Positions 22,764 to 33,306 of a stretch of DNA of 64,000 nucleotides are shown here, in pieces. The notes beneath the pieces are model-generated. The model worked only from the letters and a program-made list of their open reading frames with translations. It had not been told where the DNA came from and did no database searches. This DNA is from Henckelia pumila (lineage: Eukaryota > Streptophyta > Magnoliopsida > Lamiales > Gesneriaceae): the NCBI RefSeq assembly GCF_033568475.1, contig NW_027331831.1:1612001-1676000 (forward strand), written 5' to 3'. Numbering within the stretch: position 1 is the first letter of the stretch; every line of letters starts with the position of its first letter. A program made the position numbers and the translations under genes.

Positions 22764-23100
22764 TCAAAGTGAACACATGCCAAGAGACATCCTAAGATAG
22801 GAAAATCTCTCAAAATCCCATGCTTTCGTGAATATGTCGGCTAGTTGATTGTCAATACCAATGAATTCAATATGAATCAAATCTTTTTCAACCAAGTCAT
22901 GGATAAAGTGACGTATTATAACAATGTGTTTAGTGCGGGAGTGTTGTACTGGGTTTTTCGAGATATTTATCACACTAGAATTATCACAATATACAATTGG
23001 ATTTTCACTCTTAAACCCATGGTCATCCATCATTTGATTCATCCACAGAAGTTGAGAACAAAAACTTCCAACTGCCACATATTCAGATTCAGCAGTCGAA
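22764..23100 (-). pseudogene. Copia RNase H domain
   Basis: The open minus-strand stretch of 104 codons reads through LLWMNQMMDDHGF, IVYCDNSSVINISKNPVQHS, RTKHIVIIRHFIHD and DNQLADIFTKA. These are the conserved core and C-terminal end of Copia-type RNase H. The N-terminal part of the domain continues upstream (23100-23240) in another frame. Confidence 0.9.
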
Positions 23101-23240
23101 AGTGAAACACATTTTTGTTTCCTACTATACCAAGAAACCAGATTGTTACCAAGGTAAAAATAACAACCAGTTTTACTCTTCCTATCATCTAAATCACTTG
23201 CCCAATCAGCATCACTAAAACCAACTAGGTTAGTATTAGT

Positions 23241-24390
23241 TTATTTGGTATACCATAGGCCTAACTCCACAGTTCCTGCAACATATTTCAATATCCTTTT
23301 CACAGCTTTAAGATGAGAGACTTTAGGATTAGATTGATATCTAGCACATAAAAACACACAATATATTATATGAGGATGGCTAGCAGTCAAATATAAAAGA
23401 ATGTCTATGATGTTGCGGTACATAGTGTTGTCAACACCGACTGTAATATCATCTTTGGACAGTTTTTCACTTGTTCCAATTGGTGTTTTCATATGCTTAA
23501 GATTATCACCACAGATTTCTGCACAAGATTCTTAGCATATTTAATTTGATACAAAAAAATACCATTAGACATTTGCTTGACTTGAAGTCCAACAAAATAA
23601 CTCATCTCTACTACCATGCTCATTTCAAAGGTAGATGTCATGCATTCAACAAATTATTCAACATGCTTTTGAGATGATGCACAAAATAGTATGTCATCCA
23701 CATAAATTTGACAAATTAAGATATCACCTTTGAGCTTTTGAATGAAGAGAGTCTTATCACCTCACCTCTTTTGAATCCAATGCTCAACAAATACTCTGTC
23801 AACCTACCATACCATGCGCGTGGGGCTTGCATGAGTCCGTAAAGGGTCTTCTTCAAATTCTAGACATGATCTAAGTTCTTGGGATCCTCAAAACCCTTAG
23901 GTTGTTTCACATACGTTTCTTCAAGCAAAATATCATTAAGAAACGCACTTTTCACATCCATTTGACACAATTTAAGACCCATATAACAATCAAAATCAAG
24001 CAACAGGCGAACAGATTCAATACGTGCTACTGGGGCAAAAGTTTCATCAAAGTCCACACCTTTTACTTGTGTATATCCTTGAGCAACTAAACGAGCATTA
24101 TTTCTAACAATGTTCCCCGACTCATCAGTTTTGTTTTTGAAAATCCACTTAGTTCCAATTACATTACCGTGAGCAGGAGGGGGTACAAGACACCATACAT
24201 CATTTCTAAAAAATTGCTCAAGTTCTTCATGCATCGCATTTACCCAAAACTCATATTTTAAGTCCTCGTGCACATTCTTAGGTTCAATAAGAGATACAAA
24301 GTTGGAATACATTACCTGAGAAAACACAAAAACATTGCATACTAACCCGATCATTTTTCCATAATCCACTTTTCTTTGCCTCGGGTCCAC
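23241..24390 (-). pseudogene. Copia reverse transcriptase
   Basis: The minus-strand stretch 23860-24390 (176 codons) contains WVNAMHEELEQF, WIFKNKTDESG, VARIESVRLLLDF and QMDVKSAFLN, the N-terminal half of Copia RT. The catalytic YVDD is visible on the minus strand near 23692-23706 in a shifted frame. The end of the domain with SHLKAVKRILKYVAGT is at 23241-23492. At least two frame changes inactivate it. Confidence 0.9.
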
Positions 24391-24516
24391 ATCTTTTCCT
24401 GCAAATTGCCAATTACCTGAGATGTGGGATAATTCTTCTGAATCTTCCTTGGAACTTCCTGTTCACCTTTTTCTTCTACCTAATCAGTTTGTATTTCTTC
24501 AACAGGATGATATTCT

Positions 24517-25756
24517 TCAAAGTTGGATCAACTGGGAATCCGATGTTGTACCTTTGATGTTGGCAACATCACGGATAACACTAGGAATTTCCAGTTGTTC
24601 ATCCAGCAAGTCTTCGATGTCATATTCTGTCGTCTTTCCTTTGAGGTCTAAGAGATAATCAAACACCACGTTAACAGACTCCATGATGGTTCTAGTCCTC
24701 AGATTGAACATCCTGTAATCACGACTATTAGTTGTATATCCAAGAAACATTCATTTATAACTTTTAGAATCAAACTTAGCCAAATGATCCCTATCATTTA
24801 ACACACAGAAAATACAACCAAAGATATGAAAATATTTGAGATTAGACTTCTTTCCCATAAGAATTTCATAAGAAGTCTTAGTGGAACCATTTCTCAAATA
24901 CACCTTGTTCGAAATATGGCACGCAGTATTCAAAGCTTCAGCCCAAAAAAGTTTAGCAACGTTCTTTGAACTCAGCATAACACGAGCCATTTCCTGCAAG
25001 GTCCTGTTTTTCCTCTCAGCTATCCCATTTTGTTGAGGAGTCTTTGGGGCGGAGAATTAATCTTGAGATATTCCCTTGTTATCACATAAATCTGTAAACA
25101 ATGAGTTCTCAAACTCTTTTCCATGATCAGTTTAATCCAACTCACTTTCAAATTATGCAAATTGGTAATTTTATAAGCAATTTCTTGAAAACATCAAATG
25201 TGTTAGATTTTTCCCTAATAAATATTTTCCACATAAATCGAGAAAAATCATCTACATATACAAAAGAATATTGTTTACCACCAAAGCTTTCTACTTCCAT
25301 AGGACTCATAAGGTCCATATGCAAAAGTTTCAAACACCGTGTTATCCCGTGATGTTGTAACATCGGGTGTGCAACACGAATCTGTTTACCCTTTTTACAT
25401 GGTCCACATACAAACGGAGTTCCTAAAGTGAGGTTAGGCATACCTCTAACAGGTTCATACTTACTCAAATTCTTCAGAGTTTTGAAATTTGCATGTCCAA
25501 GCTTTGGGTGCCATAAGTCCATTTCACTTACTCTAGATCTTCTGCAAACATATTCTTCACCAAGTTGATAGCAGTTGTCGGATGACTTAGTACCTGTCAT
25601 AATGCAAACATTAGCTTCATTAAACACCTCACGTGAATTTTTATCAAATTTCACAAACAGGTTATCATCACAAAGTTGGCTAATGCTAATTAAATTTGAA
25701 TTTAATCCTTCAACATGAAGCACATTATGAAGTTCTGGTAACCCTTTCACATTCAA
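24517..25756 (-). pseudogene. Copia GAG-pre-integrase and integrase
   Basis: The minus-strand stretch 25148-25756 carries the pre-integrase region (LWHPKLGHANF), the CGPCKKGKQ zinc half and the start of the catalytic core (LLHMDLMSPMEVESFGGKQY). Stretches at 24751-24999 and 24517-24750 continue the core and C-terminal part (EALNTACHISNKV, MGKKSNLKYFHIFGC). Frames are broken between pieces. Confidence 0.88.
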
Positions 25757-25884
25757 TGTTCCTTTGCCAACTATTTTCCATTTGCACCTCCACCAAAGGT
25801 TACATGTCCACTACTTTGATCCACATACTCAGTGAGAAAGTCCTTTGTTCCAGCCATATGACGTGAACTGCCACTTTCAAAGTA

Positions 25885-26475
25885 TCATGCCCCTGCATTG
25901 TCAGTTTTTAAAGAAGTGTAAATAACTACACAGCTAGATTTCACCTTTGGTACCCAAACCATTTTTCCAGAGGAAGTTTTCTTATTGATGTTGTGCAGCA
26001 TCGGAGACAAAATCGATTTTGCACTCCACTTCATGTAGTCCTTCCTCAGCTTGAAATAGTAGGGCCTGATGTGTCCAAATCTATGACAGTAATGACAGAC
26101 AAAATGTGGTTTCTTACCTTTTTGTTTCTGGGTGTGAACCTGTTTTGATGTAGCTTTGGCAGTAGGAACATTTTTAGTGGATGATTTAATTCTACTTTCT
26201 TTCACAAATATAGTAGGCTTAGGAGCATTTTTTTATGATTCTCTTATTTCAAAAACACTTTTCTTGTATCCCTACCCAGTTTTGTCATCCTTGCCAACAG
26301 TCAGTATATCATTGAGCTTGCTTGTACTCGAGTTGTACTTTGCCAAATTTTGTTTTGCTCGAGCCAATTCATCCTTCATTTTGCAAAATTCAATGTCTTT
26401 CTTGGTCATGATGGCTTCGATTTTTGCCAGAGAGTTCTTCAACTCAGTGTTCTCCTTTGTAAGTGAAATATTCAT
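25885..26475 (-). pseudogene. Copia gag C-terminal part, second zinc knuckle
   Basis: Minus-strand frames at 25885-26205 (FVCHYCHRFGHIRPYYF) and 26272-26475 (coiled-coil-like, Lys/Glu-rich) link gag to the protease/integrase region. The knuckle has its last Cys replaced by Tyr. Confidence 0.7.
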
Positions 26476-26767
26476 TTATTTCTTTTTAACCAATCATCAT
26501 AAAGTTCCTCGTACATGTTTTGAACATTTTCCAGAGTCAGCTCTTCTTGAGTTTGATCATCAGGTTCACTGGAATTCTCAACAGCATTTAAACATAAGAA
26601 GCTTGACTCACAGATCCTGATGTTGATGTGCCAGAGGCAACACCGTGAGGATTCACTTTCAAAGATTGTTTTCTTTTCAAAATGGAAGTGAGTGTTGTGT
26701 GATTCTCCTCATCAGTAGATTCATTATCTTCATCACCTTCCTCATCGCTCAGAGAGGCAGACATTCC

Positions 26768-27800
26768 TTACCTCAATCTGTTGGCACACTCATTTTCATA
26801 GTGACCATAACCTGAGCACTCATGGCACTGTACAGACTCAATCTTTTTGGGATCAACCTTGTACTTCAATTTGATTGGATTATTCTGACCTTTAGAGAGT
26901 GTTGGACTTTGAGTCTTCAAAGGAGTATAAATTGATATTTTTTTGGACTTATGCTCACCTCCTTTGGTGTCTCTGAATTTTTTCAAGTAATTACCAAATA
27001 TCTTCGTGATCAAAGATATAGACTCTTCGCATAGATCTGAATCATTGAATTCTTGTGTGATTTGCAACAGATCCTTATAGGAGTCATTGGACACTTGGAA
27101 TGCAATTTTTTTCCTTTGTCCTTTTTCTGTGAGCTCAGATTCATCTTTAACACTTGTAGAGCACAAAATAGTTCAGTTAGACCAATATTGGTAGTGTCTC
27201 TAGCTTCCTCTAAAGCCCAGATTTTCCCATTGAATCACTCAGGCAGTGATCGGAGAACTTTGCTGACAAGCCTTTCATTTGATATTGGATCTCCTGGACA
27301 AAAGGCTTCATTAGCAAGATTGCGAACACGTTGTTCATAAGATGAGATGGATTCAGATTCTTCCATTCTCAGACTCTCAAACTTAGTGGTCAGCATTCTC
27401 ATTTTGGTCTGTTTTACGCTTTCAGTACCTTCATAGTTAGTTGTAGAACTTCCCAAGCTTATTTGGTAGATACACAATTAGTAATGAGACTGAACATCTT
27501 GACATCCACATTTGAAAGTATGCTATTTAAACCTTTAGCATTGAAGTTTGAGATATGAACTTCCTTAGTAGTCCAGGTGGTTTTTGGTTTGATTATAGAA
27601 TCACCATCACCATCACCATCTACTGTTCTAGGAGGAGTCCAGCCACTGAGGATGCTTCGCAAAGCTATCTAGTCGATGGATTTAATGAAGATTCAAATTT
27701 TTGTCTTCCACAGAGGATAATTCGTTCCATCCAGGACATGGGGTTTCAAGATTGCGTTGGCTGAAGATGTATCCTTATGTTCCTGTCAAATATAAAAACC
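26768..27800 (-). pseudogene. Copia gag (UBN2-type) with CCHC knuckle
   Basis: The minus-strand stretch 26768-27166 ends in CHECSGYGHYENECANRLR, a full CX2CX4HX4C knuckle. Upstream frames at 27235-27477 (KQTKMRMLTTKFESLRM, SISSYEQRVRNLANEAF, LVSKVLRSLPE) and 27459-27662 (LRSILSGWTPP) are the conserved UBN2/gag core. The GTNYPLWK motif near 27740 marks the N-terminus in another frame. Several frame changes are present. Confidence 0.85.
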
Positions 27801-27830
27801 AGAATAGACTCTTAATGTCGTCAAGAGAAG

Positions 27831-27842
27831 GCTTTGATACCA
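27831..27842 (-). other. Primer binding site of the Copia element
   Basis: The minus strand reads TGGTATCAAAGC, one base from the usual tRNA-Met primer complement, two bases inside the LTR end TTTCA. Confidence 0.8.
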
Positions 27843-27844
27843 GA

Positions 27845-28612
27845 TGAAAGGTATCGACAAGACATGATAGACAGATTCAAAATTTTAATGCATTGATGTT
27901 GTCCTATGATATTAGTAACATCAGAGACAACATCAACCAAAACTTAATATGTTTGAATAAAACACTTAAGCACAAATAATTAAGCAGTGAAAATAATCAG
28001 TAAAGTAAAATAAACCAAAGAACGGTTCACCCACGAATTATTGTGCACAAGTGCAAGAACTTGTGTGATGCCTCATGGAAAAAAACAATTACTAAAATAA
28101 AGTAATATTCAATTACAAAAATCAATCCTAGTGATTCCTATGAAATTCAGATTCTTCAACAAGTTGAGAAATCTAAACAACACTCTAAATTCAATGCTAG
28201 CTTGAAAAACGAAAACTAAATAGTGTACAAGAAAATGACGAATATCTCAAGCAATTGAGATATTAAAACTACACTCTAACAACTTATGAAAGTAGTAAAC
28301 AAAATCAAAGGGTGCAATATAAGAGAATGAAATCCGCAATTAAAGGTTTGAATGATCTTCACTGGGCAGCAACCACGATGTTGTGCACGAATGTTGTGTG
28401 GCAATGCTGAAAACACCGGACGGCGGCAGGAATTCTTCAATCGAAAATCTTAGATCTTTCGAAGGATTGATTTCAGAACTTCTTGAATAATTCTCCTCTT
28501 ATCTGCTCTGCAAAAGTTGCGTCTGTTCTCTCTGTTATCTCTATTTGTATGCATCGATCCTTACTTGCTAAAAATAGATGATCATGTTTCCTTTTGATAG
28601 ATTTTTGTTACA
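27845..28612 (-). repeat. LTR of the Copia element (5' LTR in element orientation)
   Basis: The inner end is fixed by the primer site. The outer end is a guess at a TTACA near 28612. The partner LTR is not found, so length is uncertain. Confidence 0.5.
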
Positions 28613-28637
28613 AGGAAACAAAGCAGGCGTGAGTTAT

Positions 28638-28745
28638 GTGTGGTTTACCTGGCTAACATAGTTTGCAGGCTATTGCGTTAGTCCGGAAGTTTACCCAATG
28701 CGCACCGAAAGGTAGCGGCTGCGGATTCCCACGTCATAAAAAAAA
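28638..28745 (+). mobile_element. Au-type SINE, 3' fragment
   Basis: The stretch TGTGGTTTACCTGGCTAAC to CCCACGTCAT followed by an A-rich tail matches the 3' half of the element at 32983-33300. The 5' half with the pol III boxes is absent. Confidence 0.7.
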
Positions 28746-30195
28746 TAAAGAGAATAATATTTTAATAGATAGTCCGAGAAAGGCAAAATATATCAAATCG
28801 AATCATAATTAAAAGGAAAATTATTGAAGGAATTTTATGTCTTGTACACCAAGATATATTTTCCTTTCAATAATTTATCTAATTTTTAATGACAAAATTG
28901 TAACAATTGAGTCGGTTAATTAAGACTCATGCACGTAGGATATTTTGTTGTTTATCATATTTATCAAATAATAACACATTTAACCAAGGAGAAAAGATAA
29001 CACTTAACTACCGAAGGATAAGGAAGATAGATATATTTATTTTCTTCTATAACTTCAACAAAATCAAAGGTGCTAGAAATAGTGAAACCTTCGAAACTGC
29101 TGCGAACACGAACTCCTTGCACTGCTTGTTATTGGAGAGTAAGAATTGCTATATTCGTGTATTAAGTATGAAGATATAATGAATATGATTGATCATGGTA
29201 GTAAATCAAGGTGTGCAGGTGTTTGATGGTATTCTATTGATTCTAGGTGATGAACTTAGGGGCTGTTATCTAGTGTGAGTTAGTTTCTAGTTCAAGTTAT
29301 GTAATTTTTCGTTTAATTCTGGAACAGTAATTGATATTTGGTGTATAATTGAATGTAGGTACAAACCTTGCGTTTACTCGAGGTATCAAATTGAATTTTC
29401 AGATTTTGTTGGGACAGTAATTTCGAAAATGCAAATTCACGTATTTAATGATTTTTGAATTTGAATTATTAGTTAGTGTAAATCAAATATGGTATAGTTT
29501 GATGCCATAAAATCATTAAATATAACATTTTGAAATTATAATGTAAAGTTGGGGAAATTATGAAATTTAGTAGTTTGAATATTAGTTCAACATCATTTAA
29601 AGCTAAAAATAATATTATTGCGACTATTTAAATTAGAAATTATTGATTTTAGGTATTTTAATCAAATATTGGAATTTTAGGAAGTTAAAATGTCTAAATA
29701 GTATAAATTAGAATTTCAGTTGAATTTAAATGGTTATTAGATTTTTATATGATTATAAGATCATTTAAATTAATATTCATATGATCTGTCTGAGTTGACA
29801 ATTCCAGGAATTTCTTGAGGATTTATATTATTAGTAATTGTTTGGTCGAGGTAGACAGATATCAATTATTTTCATGTTGTCTGACATAGGCACCTGATGA
29901 TTTGTTATGATCGATTTCTTGCTTTACGAAAGCTCTTTTACTCAAAGAATAAAAGCAGTTCAAAGTCGGAAATATCTTCAATCGAGCAGTTGAATGCTTG
30001 ATTCCTTGAGAATGAGTTCAGGTATTATCAACAACTGATCTCTAATTTTTTTCGTGTATCAATATTAATTAGTCAACAATTATATGTGCGAAAATAGGTC
30101 AACTACCAGATTGAACGTGTATGTAGAATGGCTTGACTGGTAATGTAAAACATAGAGATATGTTTATGGGTATTTGAATACTTAAATGCTCTTAC
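28746..30195. other. Intergenic, no gene seen
   Basis: AT-rich DNA without a credible coding frame. An inverted repeat near 28813-28877 (AAATTATTGAAGG / CCTTTCAATAATTT) may be a small MITE remnant. Confidence 0.5.
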
Positions 30196-30300
30196 GCCCT
30201 TCTTCCTCATAGGGAAGGTTATACTAGAAGACTTTGGTTGTTTACGTTACCCCTTCTTCCTCACAGGAAAGGTTATACTAAAAGACTTTGGTTATTACAA
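30196..30300 (+). repeat. Two imperfect tandem copies of a ~55-bp repeat
   Basis: CCCTTCTTCCTCAT-type starts recur about 55 bp apart, each followed by GGTTATACTA and GACTTTGGTT. Confidence 0.7.
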
Positions 30301-30358
30301 CGTCTTGTAAGACACCAACTTCAATCATAGGACTTATCATTTGCCTATATCGAAACTC

Positions 30359-30794
30359 TTAGAACACAATACAGGCTAATACAACAAGCCTTAACACCGA
30401 AGCAACAAGTGAAGTATAATCAGTTTGAATGAATTCAAACAGGTGAACAACTCCTCTTCTCCAATCTGAGGTAAACAGTTGGGAGTTGTTTTTTTGCCCT
30501 TCGTGATCCTTGAAGATCTGATATATGTCTTTTATGAGTGGGCAAATGTGATCAAATAAGGTATTTTGTGTCAATTGCTCGAAGAATGCTTTGATAGCTT
30601 GTAAGGTGTTGTGTATCCTGTTAGCATCATTTAAATATAGACATGTTCGAGCAACATTTGTCCTGATGTCTTCATAAATGCTTATCTCAAATGTCTCTTG
30701 ATCTTCTGCAAATCTGCATAGATGTAAGCCGTAGATGTAGTTCAATGTGCACATATTTTGATTAAGATGTTTCAACGGCTCTATCATCATCATC

Positions 30795-30841
<47 letters not shown>

Positions 30842-30898
30842 CAGTCGGATGATTGGACTATGTAAAGCAGTTGAACTGAGCAGTCGGCACCTGACCAT
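30359..30898 (-). CDS. Unrecognised open frame, 179 codons (doubtful)
   Basis: The frame begins in a low-complexity part (a run of Ile-Tyr from the AT microsatellite, then four Met) and continues through about 120 ordinary residues such as FEISIYEDIRTNVARTCLY and HICPLIKDIYQIFKDHEGQ. I do not recognise the family. The start is not credible because it lies upstream of the microsatellite; the ATG run at 30790 is a better candidate. It could be a fragment of a transposon gene. Confidence 0.25.
30799..30838. repeat. (AT)n microsatellite
   Basis: About twenty uninterrupted AT units, preceded by a short CAT/ATC run. Confidence 0.95.
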
Positions 30899-31211
30899 GT
30901 TGATTGAGCAGTCAGCATATAAACAGTCTTGATCAGACTTGTGATATATAATAGAACTGGTTGTATATATATATGAACTGGTTGTTCAACTGGATGAGAG
31001 CACGTGAAGATACTTTGACTGGACTGCTTCTTCTATATCTTGACTCGACTGCATCTTTTATATCCCGTGATATATCCAGTTTGAATAATGCTCTAAAGCA
31101 GTTTGTCAAACACCAAAACCTGTTCCAACATGATTTTATATATGATTTATCTGCTCTTGTTGATTTATGTGATATTATATATTGATTTGTTTATTATCAT
31201 TCGGTAATTGA

Positions 31212-32132
31212 TGTGCAAAATAAAATAAAATATTAATTTTGTCTACACACAGTTTATTTTAGTTATACACATCAATACCACTGAACAAATCATATTGAGC
31301 CTTTCTACCATTGAGATCCAGTATATTTCGGTTGAGATCCGTTATACATGATATGATATGGTATTGTGTCGTGGAGATTTTGTACACCTCGATTCGGTCC
31401 AGCCTAGGTAGTTGCTGGCTTCGAGAGTAAGCCATATCTTCAGACACGGTCTGTTGAGTCGTGGACCAGCTCGAGCATATTATGTATGATATCGATCCTT
31501 TGATTCCTGAGATATCTTGCACCTGTTCATGCATTGAATTCATGCATACATCATTGCATTATATGTCATATATTGTGGTTTCTTGATGTCTCGTACTGGG
31601 GTTCTGACCCCGAGAGGGGGCTGTCGTGTCTTTTGTGTATGGACAAGACAGGTAGCACAGGTTGTTCGACTTCATGTGCTCGAGAGGAAGCATTAGGAAG
31701 TGCCAGAGCTTCGTGAGGGTGAGCTCGTGTCTTTTTAGATATTTTATCATATTTCGTCTCCCAAATATTACATGCATATAGATTTCAAAGTTATACATTT
31801 ACCAGAGAATGCCCTGAGTAGTTGTTCGTCGCGTTTAGAGTATTTGAAGATTTTATAATGTATTAATTATCGAGCATTGCCAACTCTATGATATTTTTAG
31901 TTTGTGTATGTTGTGATTGTGCTTAGCCGCTATTCGTTTATATATGTTATGTTGTTGAGGGCATTGTTGGGTTATTTAGAGTATTTGAATTTTGCAGGCA
32001 TATCCTATTTACGGTGATGTCATGCCGAAATTTTTACAGGTCCAAACGTAAATTTTTAACTCACTTTTTTGTTGTTTATTACTTAATTATGATTGCATGT
32101 TAAATAATCTTGATTAAGATAACGGGCCCTCA
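31212..32132 (+). mobile_element. LTR-like remnant (possible solo LTR, uncertain)
   Basis: The stretch ends ...AAGATAACGGGCCCTCACA, an ending I associate with plant Gypsy LTRs. It contains GACCCCGAGAGGGGGCTG and tracts without coding frames. The left end is not fixed and no target duplication was found. Confidence 0.3.
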
Positions 32133-32446
32133 CAACTTATTTTTCGGCTATAAAGTCTCTTTTCCCTTACTAATCATAGTATATCATGTCTATACTAATT
32201 AAACCAAGATCCTCGCTCTGCGCCTTTCGAGTGACCAATTAATCTTGAAATAGGTCCTTGTTAATTATTGATTATGTAAATGTCAAGGATTGAGCTGTAC
32301 TGATCATCAGCTCGGATGCTCTTAATATCCATGCATGTTATGCATTAATAATCTCTTCCACTGATCCAAAGCAAGGTCGCAAAACAAATCAATAACGTTT
32401 TACTATTACTTATAAATCTCTTATTAAAAACCCTAATCCCTCGTGG

Positions 32447-32782
32447 ATGAACAACAGTAACTCTATGAACCCCCTCGCCATCCGAAACTGGCCCCGTCCT
32501 CCGACCACCGCCAGTCTTCTCTATGCTTCTCCGTTAATATCGGATTCCTCGCGAACACACTTATGGAACTCCCCTTTGAACTTCCCAGTACTAAAACCTA
32601 AATCAACATACATGACCAAAGTCAAGAACTTGTCTTGGCTTGATGAAAGGTACATCCCACGTGCGTTTCCCACGAGTTTCGACGTGAGTTCGGGGCCTTC
32701 TGTGAGGGGATCGTCGATGGCGAAAAGGGTACCGAATCATCCTAGCTTCTTGCTGTTTGTGGAGTTCGGAGAGGCTATGTAG
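32447..32782 (+). CDS. Unrecognised open frame, 111 codons (doubtful)
   Basis: A GC-richer island in AT-rich surroundings with a plus-strand frame from an ATG (NWPRPPTTASLLY, NLSWLDERYIPRAF, SFDVSSGPSVRG). A minus-strand frame of similar length overlaps it. I recognise neither. Base composition suggests a gene fragment. Confidence 0.25.
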   Translation: MNNSNSMNPLAIRNWPRPPTTASLLYASPLISDSSRTHLWNSPLNFPVLKPKSTYMTKVKNLSWLDERYIPRAFPTSFDVSSGPSVRGSSMAKRVPNHPSFLLFVEFGEAM

Positions 32783-32982
32783 GTAAAAATGGAGGTGGGT
32801 TGCTTTCTCTTGCAGCCTTGAAAATGGTTGGGTTTTGGAGTAGTATTTGGAATTCACTGATATAGTGAATATGCTGAGTAGCAAAATCCATGGCAAGATT
32901 AAAGTTGTTTTTTTTTTGGTTGGTAGTTTGTGGTGACATTTTATAAACAGACACACCCCGTATAATAAGAAACAATTTTGTA

Positions 32983-33300
32983 GCCCTAAGTGGGTGTTTA
33001 AGTTGGTGGAGTAAGTAAACTATTGGCAAGAGGTCAGGAGTTCGATTCCCCCTACCAACACCTTCTTGGACTAGCCTATCACACAGGGCTTGCCTAGTGT
33101 GGTTTACCTGACTAACGTAGTTTGCAGGCTATTGCGTCCCCTACCAACACTTTTTTGGACTAGTCTGTTACACAGGGCTTACCTAGTGTGGTTTACCTGA
33201 CTAACGTGATTTGCAGGCTATTGCATTAGTTCGGGAGTTTACCCAGTGCGCACCAAAGATAGCTGCCGCGGGTTCCCACGTCACCCAAAAAAAAAAAAAA
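32983..33300 (+). mobile_element. Au-type SINE with internal duplication
   Basis: The element starts GCCCTAAGTGGG and has a pol III A-box-like TTGGTGGAGTAAGTAAAC and a B box GTTCGATTCC (near 33035-33050). It ends CCCACGTCACCC plus an A tail. Flanks AATTTTGTA (32974-32982) and AAATTTGTA (33298-33306) look like a target duplication. An internal segment of about 85 bp (CCCCTACCAACAC... to GCTATTGCGT) occurs twice in tandem, which makes the copy longer than its family. Confidence 0.75.
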
Positions 33301-33306
33301 TTTGTA

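Larger units (their letters stand above)
22112..28612 (-). mobile_element. Decayed Copia (Sirevirus-type) retrotransposon, left LTR missing
   Basis: In minus-strand order the element shows an LTR (27845 to about 28612), primer site TGGTATCAAAGC (27831-27842), gag with two zinc knuckles, integrase, reverse transcriptase and RNase H. The integrase-before-RT order defines Copia, and the CHECSGYGHYENEC knuckle is typical of Sireviruses. Every gene is broken by stops and frame changes. Left of RNase H about 650 bp remain, but I find no copy of the right LTR there, so the element is truncated at the array boundary. Confidence 0.85.
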
